In this document: piece by piece, positions 1 to 5,694 of the stretch
Numbering within the stretch: the stretch's first letter is position 1
Layout: every line of letters starts with the position of its first letter
NCBI GenBank assembly: GCA_031290325.1
Contig: JAITNU010000038.1
Span: 1 to 5,722, forward strand
Direction of reading: 5' to 3'
Origin: Treponema sp.
Lineage (GTDB): Bacteria; Spirochaetota; Spirochaetia; Treponematales; Breznakiellaceae
Length of the DNA: 5,722 nt
Position numbers and translations under genes: made by a program
Notes under the pieces: model-generated
Told to the model about the DNA's origin: nothing
Seen by the model: only the letters and a program-made list of their open reading frames with translations
Database searches by the model: none

Positions 1-2
1 TG

Positions 3-602
3 CGGGGGGTTGATGTGGAATCCGGGGAACTCCGGGGGACCAGGACCTATAGCCTCAAGGAGGACACGGTCCTGGCAAGTATCCTCAATCCCCGGATAAA
101 GCCCCCTAATATCACCTTAAAGGAACTGACGGAACGGCAGGAAATACTCAGGCCCTTTGAGGGGGAGCATAACGCCTTTGGGCTGGAGGTCTGGCCAGAG
201 GCTGGGAAGAACGTTTTCTATGAAGGGGACCGGCTCATCATCAAGCTCCGAGCAGGCACGGACTGCTATTTTGTGGTATACCACGTTGATGTGGATAGCA
301 AGATCCAGGTCATCTACCCCAACCCCACGGACGCGGGGACCAATGTCCTTCGCGCCGGGGTAATAAGGACCATCCCGGAACGAAGCAGCTTCAGGCTGCA
401 GGCCCCTTACGGGGAAGAGCGGATTCTCATATACGCCTCGGACCGGCCTTTTAACATTCCCTACGAGCAGTACACCCCGCAAACCATTAGCCGGTCCCTG
501 GTGCAGGCACAGGTCAGGGGTGTGGATAATACTCCAGCCAGCCCACCTTCCGGGGGCGCCACCAACCAGTTCAGCTACACCATCCTCCCCAGGACTAAGT
601 AA
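3..602 (+). CDS. DUF4384 domain protein, C-terminal part (5' end outside window)
   Basis: This is the 3' end of a gene cut by the left edge. A GTG at 15 could serve as a start, but the frame stays open to the edge (codons R-G-V-D before the GTG) and no Shine-Dalgarno precedes it, so the gene very probably begins upstream. Counting from the GTG, residues about 55-147 form a DUF4384-like domain. Its marks are EGDRL (70-74), the strand pair around YHVDVDSKIQVIYPNP (89-104), an IP turn (120-121) and PYGEERILIYASDRPF (131-146). The preceding stretch (RGVDVESGELRGTRTYSL) resembles the last strands of a CsgG/FlgO-like domain, a common partner of DUF4384 in envelope proteins; this is inference. The last 30 residues are rich in Pro, Gly and Ser and probably disordered. 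DUF4384 has no known enzymatic role; a periplasmic or envelope location is likely. The stop lies 7 nt before xdhB. Confidence 0.75.
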   Translation, partial: RGVDVESGELRGTRTYSLKEDTVLASILNPRIKPPNITLKELTERQEILRPFEGEHNAFGLEVWPEAGKNVFYEGDRLIIKLRAGTDCYFVVYHVDVDSKIQVIYPNPTDAGTNVLRAGVIRTIPERSSFRLQAPYGEERILIYASDRPFNIPYEQYTPQTISRSLVQAQVRGVDNTPASPPSGGATNQFSYTILPRTK

Positions 603-609
603 GCTTGCC

Positions 610-1485
610 ATGTATAATATAAGAGCACTGTACGAAGCCACCAGTGTGGGCCATGCGCTTGCCCTGCTCCAGGAGCATGAAGAGGCGCTGATCCTTGCAG
701 GAGGGAGCGACCTGTTGATCCAAATCCGGGAAGGGCGGCTTGCAGCCCTGGTGAGCATACAGAAACTGGACGAATTGCGGGGCATCTCTCTGACTGAGGA
801 GGGGACTATCCGCATCGGGGCGCTCACGAGTTTTTCCCGGATCACCAGGGACCCGCTTATCCAAAAGCACCTTGGGGTACTCGGAGAGGCAGTTGACATG
901 ATCGGCGGGCCGCAGATACGGAACATCGGTACCATTGGCGGGAATGTCTGTAATGGCGTAAGCTCTGCAGACAGCGCATCAACCCTCATGGCCTACGACG
1001 CGATCATGGAGTATACAGGCCCTCAGGGGATACGCATCATGTCCATAGAGGACCACTATGGGCAGGGAGGGAAAACCGCGCTTACCCACGATGAGATCCT
1101 CACTGCGATACTCATACCGCAAGAACGTTATGAACACTGTTACGGTCATTACATAAAGTACGCCATGCGGAACGCGATGGACATTGCGACCCTGGGCTGT
1201 TCGGTGAATGTCCGGCTTACCAGGGATAAAAGGCGGATTGAACAGATGCGTATCGCTTATGGGGTGGCCGGTCCTGTGCCCATGCGCTCCCCAAGCGCAG
1301 AAGCGGCGGTGAAGGGACAGGAGATATGCGAGGAAACAATAGACCTGGCAGGCAAGGCCGCCCTTAATGATGTGCATCCCCGTTCAAGCTGGCGGGCGAG
1401 CAGGGAGTTCCGGCTGCACCTCATCGAAGAACTTACCAAACGGGCCTTAGGGCGTTCCATAGCGCTTGCAGGAGGGATCCTATGA
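610..1485 (+). CDS. xdhB: xanthine dehydrogenase family FAD-binding subunit XdhB
   Basis: This is the medium, FAD-binding subunit of a three-subunit molybdenum hydroxylase of the xanthine dehydrogenase family. It passes electrons from the [2Fe-2S] subunit to its FAD and then to NAD+ or another acceptor, in the cytoplasm. The 291 residues match the E. coli XdhB pattern (292 aa) almost end to end. FAD-binding signatures are LAGGSDLL (29-36) and IGGPQIRNIGTIGGNVCN (98-115). Further family blocks are KYAMRNAMDIATLGC (183-197) and RSSWRASREFRLHLI (258-272). The ATG at 610 is chosen because the family begins at this point; the longer frame back to 520 only overlaps the DUF4384 tail. The Shine-Dalgarno is poor (AGGA, 15 nt upstream), which suggests translational coupling to the gene ending at 602. 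It overlaps xdhC by 4 nt. Substrate specificity lies in the molybdenum subunit, which is not in view, so hypoxanthine or xanthine is inferred from similarity. Confidence 0.93.
   Translation: MYNIRALYEATSVGHALALLQEHEEALILAGGSDLLIQIREGRLAALVSIQKLDELRGISLTEEGTIRIGALTSFSRITRDPLIQKHLGVLGEAVDMIGGPQIRNIGTIGGNVCNGVSSADSASTLMAYDAIMEYTGPQGIRIMSIEDHYGQGGKTALTHDEILTAILIPQERYEHCYGHYIKYAMRNAMDIATLGCSVNVRLTRDKRRIEQMRIAYGVAGPVPMRSPSAEAAVKGQEICEETIDLAGKAALNDVHPRSSWRASREFRLHLIEELTKRALGRSIALAGGIL
1471..1475 (+). promoter_or_regulatory. Strong Shine-Dalgarno of xdhC
   Basis: GGAGG lies 6 nt before the xdhC ATG, inside the last codons of xdhB. It fixes the start at 1482 and, with the ATGA overlap, points to coupled production of the two subunits. 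xdhB itself lacks such a site. Confidence 0.8.
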
Positions 1486-1955
1486 GTCAGTGGGCCCTGG
1501 TGCGTTGCATCATCAACGGGAAACCAACGGAAACCATGGTGGATGTGCGGGCCTCCCTGACAGACCTGCTTCGTAACGAGTACCGGCTTACTAGTGTCAA
1601 GAAAGGCTGCGAAGTAGGGGAATGTGGGGCCTGCACTGTGCTCATCAACGGGGAAAGTGTCAATTCCTGCATCTACCTTGCAGTATGGGCAGATGGGAAA
1701 GAGATCCTCACCGTTGAAGGACTCACCGGAGCACAGGGGGAACTTTCGGATGTACAGCAGGCCTTTGTTGATGAGGGAGCCATCCAGTGCGGCTTCTGCA
1801 CTCCCGGTTTTTTATTGACCGCCCATGAGATAGCCCAAAGCGGCAAACCCTATACCGATGATGAACTGCGAAAACTCCTCTCCGGCCACCTCTGCCGCTG
1901 CACAGGGTATGAAAACATCCTGCGAGCCGTGAGAAAAGTAGTAAGTAGAAAGTAG
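1482..1955 (+). CDS. xdhC: xanthine dehydrogenase family iron-sulfur subunit XdhC (2x[2Fe-2S])
   Basis: This is the small iron-sulfur subunit of a molybdenum hydroxylase, relaying electrons from molybdopterin to the FAD of XdhB. At 157 residues it matches E. coli XdhC (159 aa). The N-terminal plant-type ferredoxin domain has cluster ligands C43, C48, C51 (KGCEVGECGACT) and C63. The C-terminal helical [2Fe-2S] domain has C103 and C106 (QCGFCTPG), then C138 and C140 (HLCRCTGY). All eight cysteines are present, as is Gln102, which contacts the pterin cofactor in this family. The start overlaps the xdhB stop (ATGA) behind a strong ribosome binding site. The tail RKVVSRK is encoded by AGTAG-rich sequence including a 10-bp direct repeat. 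No gene for the large molybdenum subunit or for cofactor insertion follows; the next gene is convergent. The same fold serves in CO and aldehyde dehydrogenases, but similarity to E. coli XdhC favours the purine branch. Confidence 0.93.
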   Translation: MSQWALVRCIINGKPTETMVDVRASLTDLLRNEYRLTSVKKGCEVGECGACTVLINGESVNSCIYLAVWADGKEILTVEGLTGAQGELSDVQQAFVDEGAIQCGFCTPGFLLTAHEIAQSGKPYTDDELRKLLSGHLCRCTGYENILRAVRKVVSRK

Positions 1956-1958
1956 TAA
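1935..1958 (+). repeat. 10-bp direct repeat at the 3' end of xdhC
   Basis: AAAGTAGTAA occurs at 1935-1944 and again at 1949-1958, 14 nt apart, with another AGTAG-like unit between. The second copy spans the xdhC stop codon. It looks like local duplication at the gene end rather than a protein motif; no function is apparent. Confidence 0.5.
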
Positions 1959-1984
1959 AAAACTCCGTGTTCTCTGTGGTTTTT
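1957..1984. repeat. Intergenic tandem 9-mer element, possible bidirectional terminator
   Basis: Between the convergent xdhC and PAP2 genes, CTCCGTGTT (1963-1971) is followed directly by CTCTGTGGT (1972-1980), identical at 7 of 9 positions. On the minus strand this reads as CACAGAG and CACGGAG units. An A-run (1957-1962) and a T-run (1980-1984) flank the pair and are complementary. CC (1965-1966) and GG (1978-1979) can also pair, followed by G-U wobbles, giving a weak hairpin with U-tracts on both strands. This could end both transcripts, but it is much weaker than a classical GC-rich terminator. Similar CACAGAG-type short tandem units are known to me as dispersed intergenic sequences in varied bacteria. 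Confidence 0.4.
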
Positions 1985-1988
1985 CTGC

Positions 1989-2984
1989 TTAATGTTCACC
2001 TTTTTCTAAGGTCGTCATTCTGCCGCTGGCGAGACCGAGGCGCAGAAAGAGCCACGGTGCCCCAAGGGTTACCCAGCAGCCCGCTAATCCATAGCGGACA
2101 AAGCAGCCAAGTTCATAATAGGGTGAGTTTGCTCCCCATCCGGGGATTTCCGCAAACAGAGAGCCTTCACCGGGAAAGATGGCTTTAAGGCCTTGGTACA
2201 CCAGGACCGCGCCGGTGATTCCCAGGGCATACCGTGCCGCCAGCAAGGGCAGCGCCGGTTTCTTGCCCCTTACCATAGCCTGAGCGGAAAAGGGAACGTG
2301 TTGGAGCATCAGACTGTAGCCCATGCCGAACCCCAGCATGAGGCCCCCGAAAATCCGGCCTGAGCCCGAGGCGTTCATGATCAGGGCGACGAGGGCGACG
2401 CTCCAAATACGAACCCGGGTTCCCCCGGCGGCAAGGCGTGCTTCGATACGCTTCCCAAACCCATAATAGAGCAGCAGGATGAGGCCCCCCAGGAACCAGC
2501 CTGCCAGCAGGTCCGTGGGAAAATGAAGACCCAGGTACAGCCGGGTAAAGCCGATAACCAGGATGATGAGGATGGCAGCCGACCACAACCTCTCACGCCA
2601 AAAGCCGGAGACCCATGCCCAGAACGTGAGGGACAGTTGGGCATGTCCAGAAGGGATACCGTAACTCGGTTCAAACGCCCGTCCCACCGAAGGGTCCAGG
2701 CTATAGGGCCGGGGCTGCCGCAGAAGCTCCTTGCAGCCCCCGTTTACCCAACTGGACAGTATGATGAGCAATCCCAGCCGCAGCCCCTGCCTTTCATCAA
2801 TACACCAGAACATAAACAGCACTACAGGAATATAAAAATACTCAGACCCCAAAGCCGTGATACCCTTGATAAGCTCCGTGAGGAGCGGGTTCTCAATACG
2901 TTGTATCCCCTTAATGCAGTCAATACCCCATTGGTACACCCATGCCATCCATGACCATTTTTCATCTGCCCCGATCCCGATCAT
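1989..2984 (-). CDS. PAP2-type membrane phosphatase
   Basis: This is an integral membrane protein of the PAP2 (type 2 phosphatidic acid phosphatase) superfamily, 331 residues. Such enzymes remove phosphate from lipid phosphates or diphosphates such as phosphatidic acid, phosphatidylglycerophosphate or undecaprenyl diphosphate; the exact substrate cannot be told. All three motifs are intact: K85-x6-R92-P93 (KELLRQPRP), PSGH at 111-114, and R148-x5-H154-x3-D158 in TRLYLGLHFPTD. H114 and H154 are the expected catalytic histidines. Hydrophobic segments lie near 48-64, 68-83, 116-128, 132-148 and 158-174. An extra membrane region follows at roughly 190-226, 248-266 and 292-318, so the protein is longer than many one-domain PAP2 enzymes of about 200-250 aa. 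The start at 2984 is supported by GAGG 8 nt upstream. The gene begins 18 nt after thrA, presumably as one operon, though no metabolic link is evident. Confidence 0.85.
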   Translation of the reverse strand: MIGIGADEKWSWMAWVYQWGIDCIKGIQRIENPLLTELIKGITALGSEYFYIPVVLFMFWCIDERQGLRLGLLIILSSWVNGGCKELLRQPRPYSLDPSVGRAFEPSYGIPSGHAQLSLTFWAWVSGFWRERLWSAAILIILVIGFTRLYLGLHFPTDLLAGWFLGGLILLLYYGFGKRIEARLAAGGTRVRIWSVALVALIMNASGSGRIFGGLMLGFGMGYSLMLQHVPFSAQAMVRGKKPALPLLAARYALGITGAVLVYQGLKAIFPGEGSLFAEIPGWGANSPYYELGCFVRYGLAGCWVTLGAPWLFLRLGLASGRMTTLEKGEH

Positions 2985-2992
2985 CCCTTCCC

Positions 2993-2996
2993 CCTC
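2993..2996 (-). promoter_or_regulatory. Shine-Dalgarno of the PAP2 gene
   Basis: On the minus strand GAGG, within a purine run GAGGGGGAAGGG, stands 8 nt before the ATG at 2984. It occupies the 18-nt gap after the thrA stop, so the PAP2 gene can be translated independently within a shared transcript. Confidence 0.7.
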
Positions 2997-3002
2997 ATTA
3001 CC

Positions 3003-5468
3003 TCAAACCAAGGTCCTGGCTATCCGCACAATATCGGCGAAGATCCCACCGGCGGTAACCTGAGCGCCTGCGCCAGGGCCTTTGATCACCATGGGAAGCG
3101 TGGAATACCGGTCCGTGGTGATCACCACGATATTGTCGGAATCCACGAGGCTGCGGAACGGACTTCCCGCAGGTTCAGCCCGAAGGGAAAGCCGGGCAGC
3201 CCCTTCTTCAACGATCACCACATACCGCAAGACCTTCCCTTCCGCTGCAGCTTGGACGCGGCGTTTTTCAAAATCACCATCCGCCTTTTCAAGCTCCGTA
3301 AAAAAAGCCTCCACATCAGGGGCCTCAAAGCAGGCCGGGGGCAGAATAGGTTCAATGGCCACTGCGGAAAATTCCAGGGAAAGACCACATTCCCGTGCAA
3401 GTATCAGGGCCTTCCGGGCCGCGTCCATGGCGTTCAGATCGTCTCGGGGGTCAGGCTCGGTATAACCCTTGGCCTTGGCCTCCCGCACCAGGGCGGAAAA
3501 GGGCTTACTCCCGTCATAATTATTAAAGATGAAACTCAAGGTCCCGGAAACAACTGCCTCGATTCGGCGTACCTTATCACCGGCGAGAAACAGATCCCTG
3601 AGGCTGGAAATGACCGGAAGCCCGGCGCCGACCGTGGTCTCGTAGAGATAGGGAATCCCCCGGTCACGGGAATAAGCGGTCAGAGTTTTGTAGTATTCGT
3701 AGGAACCTGAATTGGCCTTTTTATTGGGGGTAACAATAGGTATAGCCGATTGGAGGATCAAGGCATACTGGGCGGCTACCGCTTCACTGGCCGTACAATC
3801 GCAGAAGGCCACGTTGGGAAGGTTCATAGCCTTCATCTCTGCGATGAAGCCCGGCAAATCAAAGGGCAAGGAACCCTTTAAGCGGGCCTTCACCGTTTTC
3901 GGGTCCAGCCCTTCCTCAGAGAAGATCATGTTCCGGGAATTGGCCGCCCCCACCAGATTGATGCGGATCTTGAACTCATTCGCCAGGACCTCCTGCTGCA
4001 CCGCGATCTGGTCCACCAGGGTACCTCCAATATGCCCTATACCCACCAGGAAGAGGTTGACCGAACGGATGCCAGATAAGAAGAACGCCTCATGTATTGC
4101 ATTAAGGGCCTTGGCCTCATCCTGCCGGGATATAACCGCTGAAATATTGAGTTCTGAGGACCCCTGGGCAATGGCAATCACATTCACCCCATTCCGCCCC
4201 AGGGCGTGAAACACCTTCCCCGCAATGCCGGAGGTACTTTTCATCCGGGACCCCACCACCGCGATGATCGAGCAGTCCTGCTCCGTTACCGGTGGATCAA
4301 TGGCAGCGGAACCAATCTCCCGGTCAAACTCCTCGCTTATGGCCCGTTCAGCGCTCCCCACATCTTCCGGGAGCACCGCAAAACAGATAGAGTACTCGCT
4401 GGAACTCTGGGTAATCAGGATGATGTTGATCCCCTGCCGCGCCAAAGCGCCGAAAAGCCGGGAGGAAAACCCCGCAACCCCCACCATACCGGATCCCTGA
4501 ATCCTGACCAGGGCCACGTGGTGCATAGAACTGATCCCCCTGATAGGGTAGCTGCTGGGAACCGCGTCATTGGAAATCCGGGTACCCCCGCCAGCAGGGT
4601 TAAAGGTATTGCGGATCCAGATCGGTATCCCCTTTTCAAAGGCAGGCTTGATAGTAGGGGCATAGAGCACCTTGGCGCCGAAATGGGAAAGCTCCATAGC
4701 TTCAATCGACGAGATAGTCTCAATCGTGAAGGCGTTCTTCACCAGCCGGGGGTCCGCCGTCATGATCCCATCCACATCGGTCCATATTTCCACTGCCTCC
4801 GCGTCCAAGGCCGCGGCAAAGATGGCTGCAGTCAGGTCCGAGCCACCCCGTCCCAGGGTCGTGGTATGCCCCTCTGCCGTGGCGCTGATGAAACCCGTGG
4901 CAATCTGGAGGACCGGTTTTTCCTCCCCCAGAGCAAGGAAGAAGGAACGGATATTTGAAAAGGTTTCCGCTGTAAGAAAACGGGCCTTTCCATAACGGTC
5001 ATCGGTTTTAATCAGCGACCGGGTATCCAGAAAAGCCGCCGGTATCCCCGATGCAGTACATATCTGAGCCAGGAGAAACGCCGAAAGCCGTTCCCCAAAA
5101 CTCATCACCACGTCCTGGGTCCGCCTGGAAAGCTCTCCCAAGATGGCAATACCATCCAGGGTACGGATAAGTTCGGCAAAGGTCTTATCAACATGGGAAA
5201 CCGCCGCTTCCCGGTCCGTACCGCTCAGAAAAGCCACAGCCGTTTGCAGATGCCGCTTCCGCATAGCCTCAACCTGGACGATATATGCGCCATCCCCATC
5301 TGCAGCCCTCCGGCTTACCGCAATCAACCCATCAGTCATCCCCGAAAAAGCGGAAGCCACCGCCACCCGTACCCGGCCGGCATGTTCAGGATCCCTGACT
5401 ATATTGATAAGCTTACCAATTGCCTCGGGAGTTCCTACGGAGGTACCGCCAAATTTCAAAACAAGCAT
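3003..5468 (-). CDS. thrA: bifunctional aspartokinase I / homoserine dehydrogenase I
   Basis: This cytoplasmic fusion enzyme phosphorylates aspartate (first step of the aspartate family pathway) and reduces aspartate semialdehyde to homoserine with NAD(P)H (third step), toward threonine and often methionine. It has 821 residues, against 820 for E. coli ThrA. The kinase domain (about 1-300) has KFGGTSV (5-11), FGERLSA (124-130) and TLGRGGSD (204-211). The regulatory region (about 315-465) holds two ACT units with LITQSSSEYSI (351-361) and AIAQGSSELNIS (432-443). Gln354 and Gln435 match the threonine-binding glutamines of plant AK-HSDH, so threonine feedback is predicted. The dehydrogenase (about 470-821) has nucleotide motif GIGHIGG (476-482), TPNKKAN (580-586), VGAGLPVI (613-620) and GYTEPDPRDDLNAMDAARK, with E671, D677, D682 and K686 matching the yeast enzyme's key residues. 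The ATG at 5468 has GGAG 7 nt upstream. thrB and thrC are not adjacent; a PAP2 gene follows. Confidence 0.96.
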   Translation of the reverse strand: MLVLKFGGTSVGTPEAIGKLINIVRDPEHAGRVRVAVASAFSGMTDGLIAVSRRAADGDGAYIVQVEAMRKRHLQTAVAFLSGTDREAAVSHVDKTFAELIRTLDGIAILGELSRRTQDVVMSFGERLSAFLLAQICTASGIPAAFLDTRSLIKTDDRYGKARFLTAETFSNIRSFFLALGEEKPVLQIATGFISATAEGHTTTLGRGGSDLTAAIFAAALDAEAVEIWTDVDGIMTADPRLVKNAFTIETISSIEAMELSHFGAKVLYAPTIKPAFEKGIPIWIRNTFNPAGGGTRISNDAVPSSYPIRGISSMHHVALVRIQGSGMVGVAGFSSRLFGALARQGINIILITQSSSEYSICFAVLPEDVGSAERAISEEFDREIGSAAIDPPVTEQDCSIIAVVGSRMKSTSGIAGKVFHALGRNGVNVIAIAQGSSELNISAVISRQDEAKALNAIHEAFFLSGIRSVNLFLVGIGHIGGTLVDQIAVQQEVLANEFKIRINLVGAANSRNMIFSEEGLDPKTVKARLKGSLPFDLPGFIAEMKAMNLPNVAFCDCTASEAVAAQYALILQSAIPIVTPNKKANSGSYEYYKTLTAYSRDRGIPYLYETTVGAGLPVISSLRDLFLAGDKVRRIEAVVSGTLSFIFNNYDGSKPFSALVREAKAKGYTEPDPRDDLNAMDAARKALILARECGLSLEFSAVAIEPILPPACFEAPDVEAFFTELEKADGDFEKRRVQAAAEGKVLRYVVIVEEGAARLSLRAEPAGSPFRSLVDSDNIVVITTDRYSTLPMVIKGPGAGAQVTAGGIFADIVRIARTLV

Positions 5469-5475
5469 ACTATAA

Positions 5476-5479
5476 CTCC
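5476..5479 (-). promoter_or_regulatory. Shine-Dalgarno of thrA
   Basis: GGAG on the minus strand lies 7 nt before the ATG at 5468. It decides the start, and the protein from there begins with the family's usual MxVLKFGGTSV. Confidence 0.75.
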
Positions 5480-5494
5480 ATTACATTGATTCAC

Positions 5495-5511
5495 AGGGGA
5501 ATACCACCCCT
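5495..5511 (-). promoter_or_regulatory. Small hairpin in the thrA 5' untranslated region
   Basis: On the minus strand AGGGG, a 7-nt loop (TGGTATT) and CCCCT form a 5-bp stem about 15 nt before the Shine-Dalgarno. No U-run follows, so it is not a terminator. It may stabilise the leader or modulate translation; this is inference. Confidence 0.4.
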
Positions 5512-5527
5512 AGGTATAATCCTGTCT

Positions 5528-5556
5528 AGTCTATGCCAATGTATCATTTATTTCAA
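5528..5556 (-). promoter_or_regulatory. Candidate sigma70-type promoter of thrA
   Basis: On the minus strand TTGAAA (5556-5551, 5 of 6 to consensus) is followed after 17 nt by TAGACT (5533-5528, 4 of 6). Transcription would start near 5521 and leave a leader of about 50 nt with the small hairpin. A competing pair uses TTGGCA (5539-5534) with TATACC (5518-5513) at a short 15-nt spacing. The call rests on sequence match and position only. Confidence 0.4.
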
Positions 5557-5596
5557 TGTATACGAAGGAGCCGCATATCAGGGTTTCAGTGTCCAT
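5531..5596 (-). CDS. Possible 21-codon leader ORF upstream of thrA
   Basis: ATG at 5596 opens a 21-codon frame closed by TAG at 5533-5531, 62 nt before thrA. Six of the 21 residues are threonine (positions 3, 5, 19) or isoleucine (7, 14, 16), the amino acids sensed by the E. coli thr leader peptide. They are scattered, not clustered as in a classical attenuator. The ribosome site is poor (GGA, about 3 nt before the ATG), and no terminator with a U-run follows. The candidate promoter lies inside this ORF; if that promoter is the real one, the peptide is not made. A chance ORF is at least as likely. Confidence 0.2.
   Translation of the reverse strand: MDTETLICGSFVYIEINDTLA
5537..5561. repeat. 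8-bp direct repeat over the candidate thrA promoter
   Basis: CAATGTAT occurs at 5537-5544 and 5554-5561, spaced 17 bp start to start. A reversed copy of the first seven bases (TACATTG) lies at 5482-5488, beside the Shine-Dalgarno. The direct copies overlap the -35 element and the spacer of the candidate promoter, a layout that would suit a repressor or activator site. In this A+T-rich patch the repeat could also be chance. Confidence 0.4.
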
Positions 5597-5643
5597 TATT
5601 CCCGAATTGTTACTATTCACAGCCGCCTGATACGTCACTGAAA
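5576..5643 (-). repeat. Two mutually exclusive inverted repeats upstream of thrA
   Basis: TATCAGG (5576-5582) pairs with CCTGATA (5626-5632), and TTTCAGTG (5584-5591) pairs with CACTGAAA (5636-5643). The partners cross, so both helices cannot form as a simple nested fold. Such alternatives occur in switching leaders, but loops of over 40 nt and the absence of a terminator next to them make the role uncertain. The hexamer AGCCGC also appears twice here, at 5569-5574 and 5621-5626. Confidence 0.35.
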
Positions 5644-5655
5644 AATCCCAACAGA

Positions 5656-5694
5656 AGAAGGGCTGAATCAGTCCGATAAATCGGCAGCCCTTTT
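5656..5694 (-). terminator. Terminator-like hairpin, orientation uncertain
   Basis: AAGGGCTG (5658-5665) and CAGCCCTT (5685-5692) form an 8-bp stem, extendable by a G-U and an A-U pair. CCGA (5673-5676) and TCGG (5681-5684) form an inner stem with a TAAA loop; a 7-nt bulge lies on one side. The minus-strand tail is CTTCTTCTG; the plus-strand tail is CCCTTTTATGG. A possible minus-strand stop codon sits at its base (5695-5693), so I favour termination of a gene entering from the right edge, insulating thrA. It could instead act on plus-strand transcripts or in both directions. Confidence 0.55.

Noticed and set aside
520..609. Upstream extension of xdhB to an alternative start
   Set aside because: The extra 30 residues are out-of-frame translation of the DUF4384 tail, and XdhB proteins begin at the MYNI position.
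613..618. Perfect TATAAT at the first codons of xdhB
   Set aside because: No -35 element lies at proper spacing, and a start site from it would fall inside the coding sequence after the only plausible start codon.
117..989. Long minus-strand open frame (290 codons) opposite the DUF4384 gene and xdhB
   Set aside because: It lies antisense to two genes with clear family motifs, its translation is rich in Pro, Arg and Ser without a recognisable domain, and it reads across the gene boundary. It is a by-product of G+C-rich codon use.
4206..4958. Plus-strand open frame of 250 codons inside thrA
   Set aside because: It is antisense to the conserved kinase and ACT regions of thrA, has low-complexity composition and no recognisable domain.
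5495..5511. GGGTGGTA on the minus strand resembling the core of a T-box element
   Set aside because: It is only a short match inside a 5-bp hairpin. No stem I with specifier loop or antiterminator/terminator pair could be drawn, and I know of no T-boxes in spirochetes.
5490..5520. Plus-strand TTCACA and TATAAT suggesting a promoter antisense to the thrA leader
   Set aside because: The spacing is 19 nt, no credible plus-strand gene follows, and the A+T-rich patch makes a chance match likely.
5420..5641. Plus-strand open frame of 73 codons across the thrA start and leader
   Set aside because: It overlaps the thrA start antisense, has no ribosome binding site that I can see, and shows no recognisable motif.
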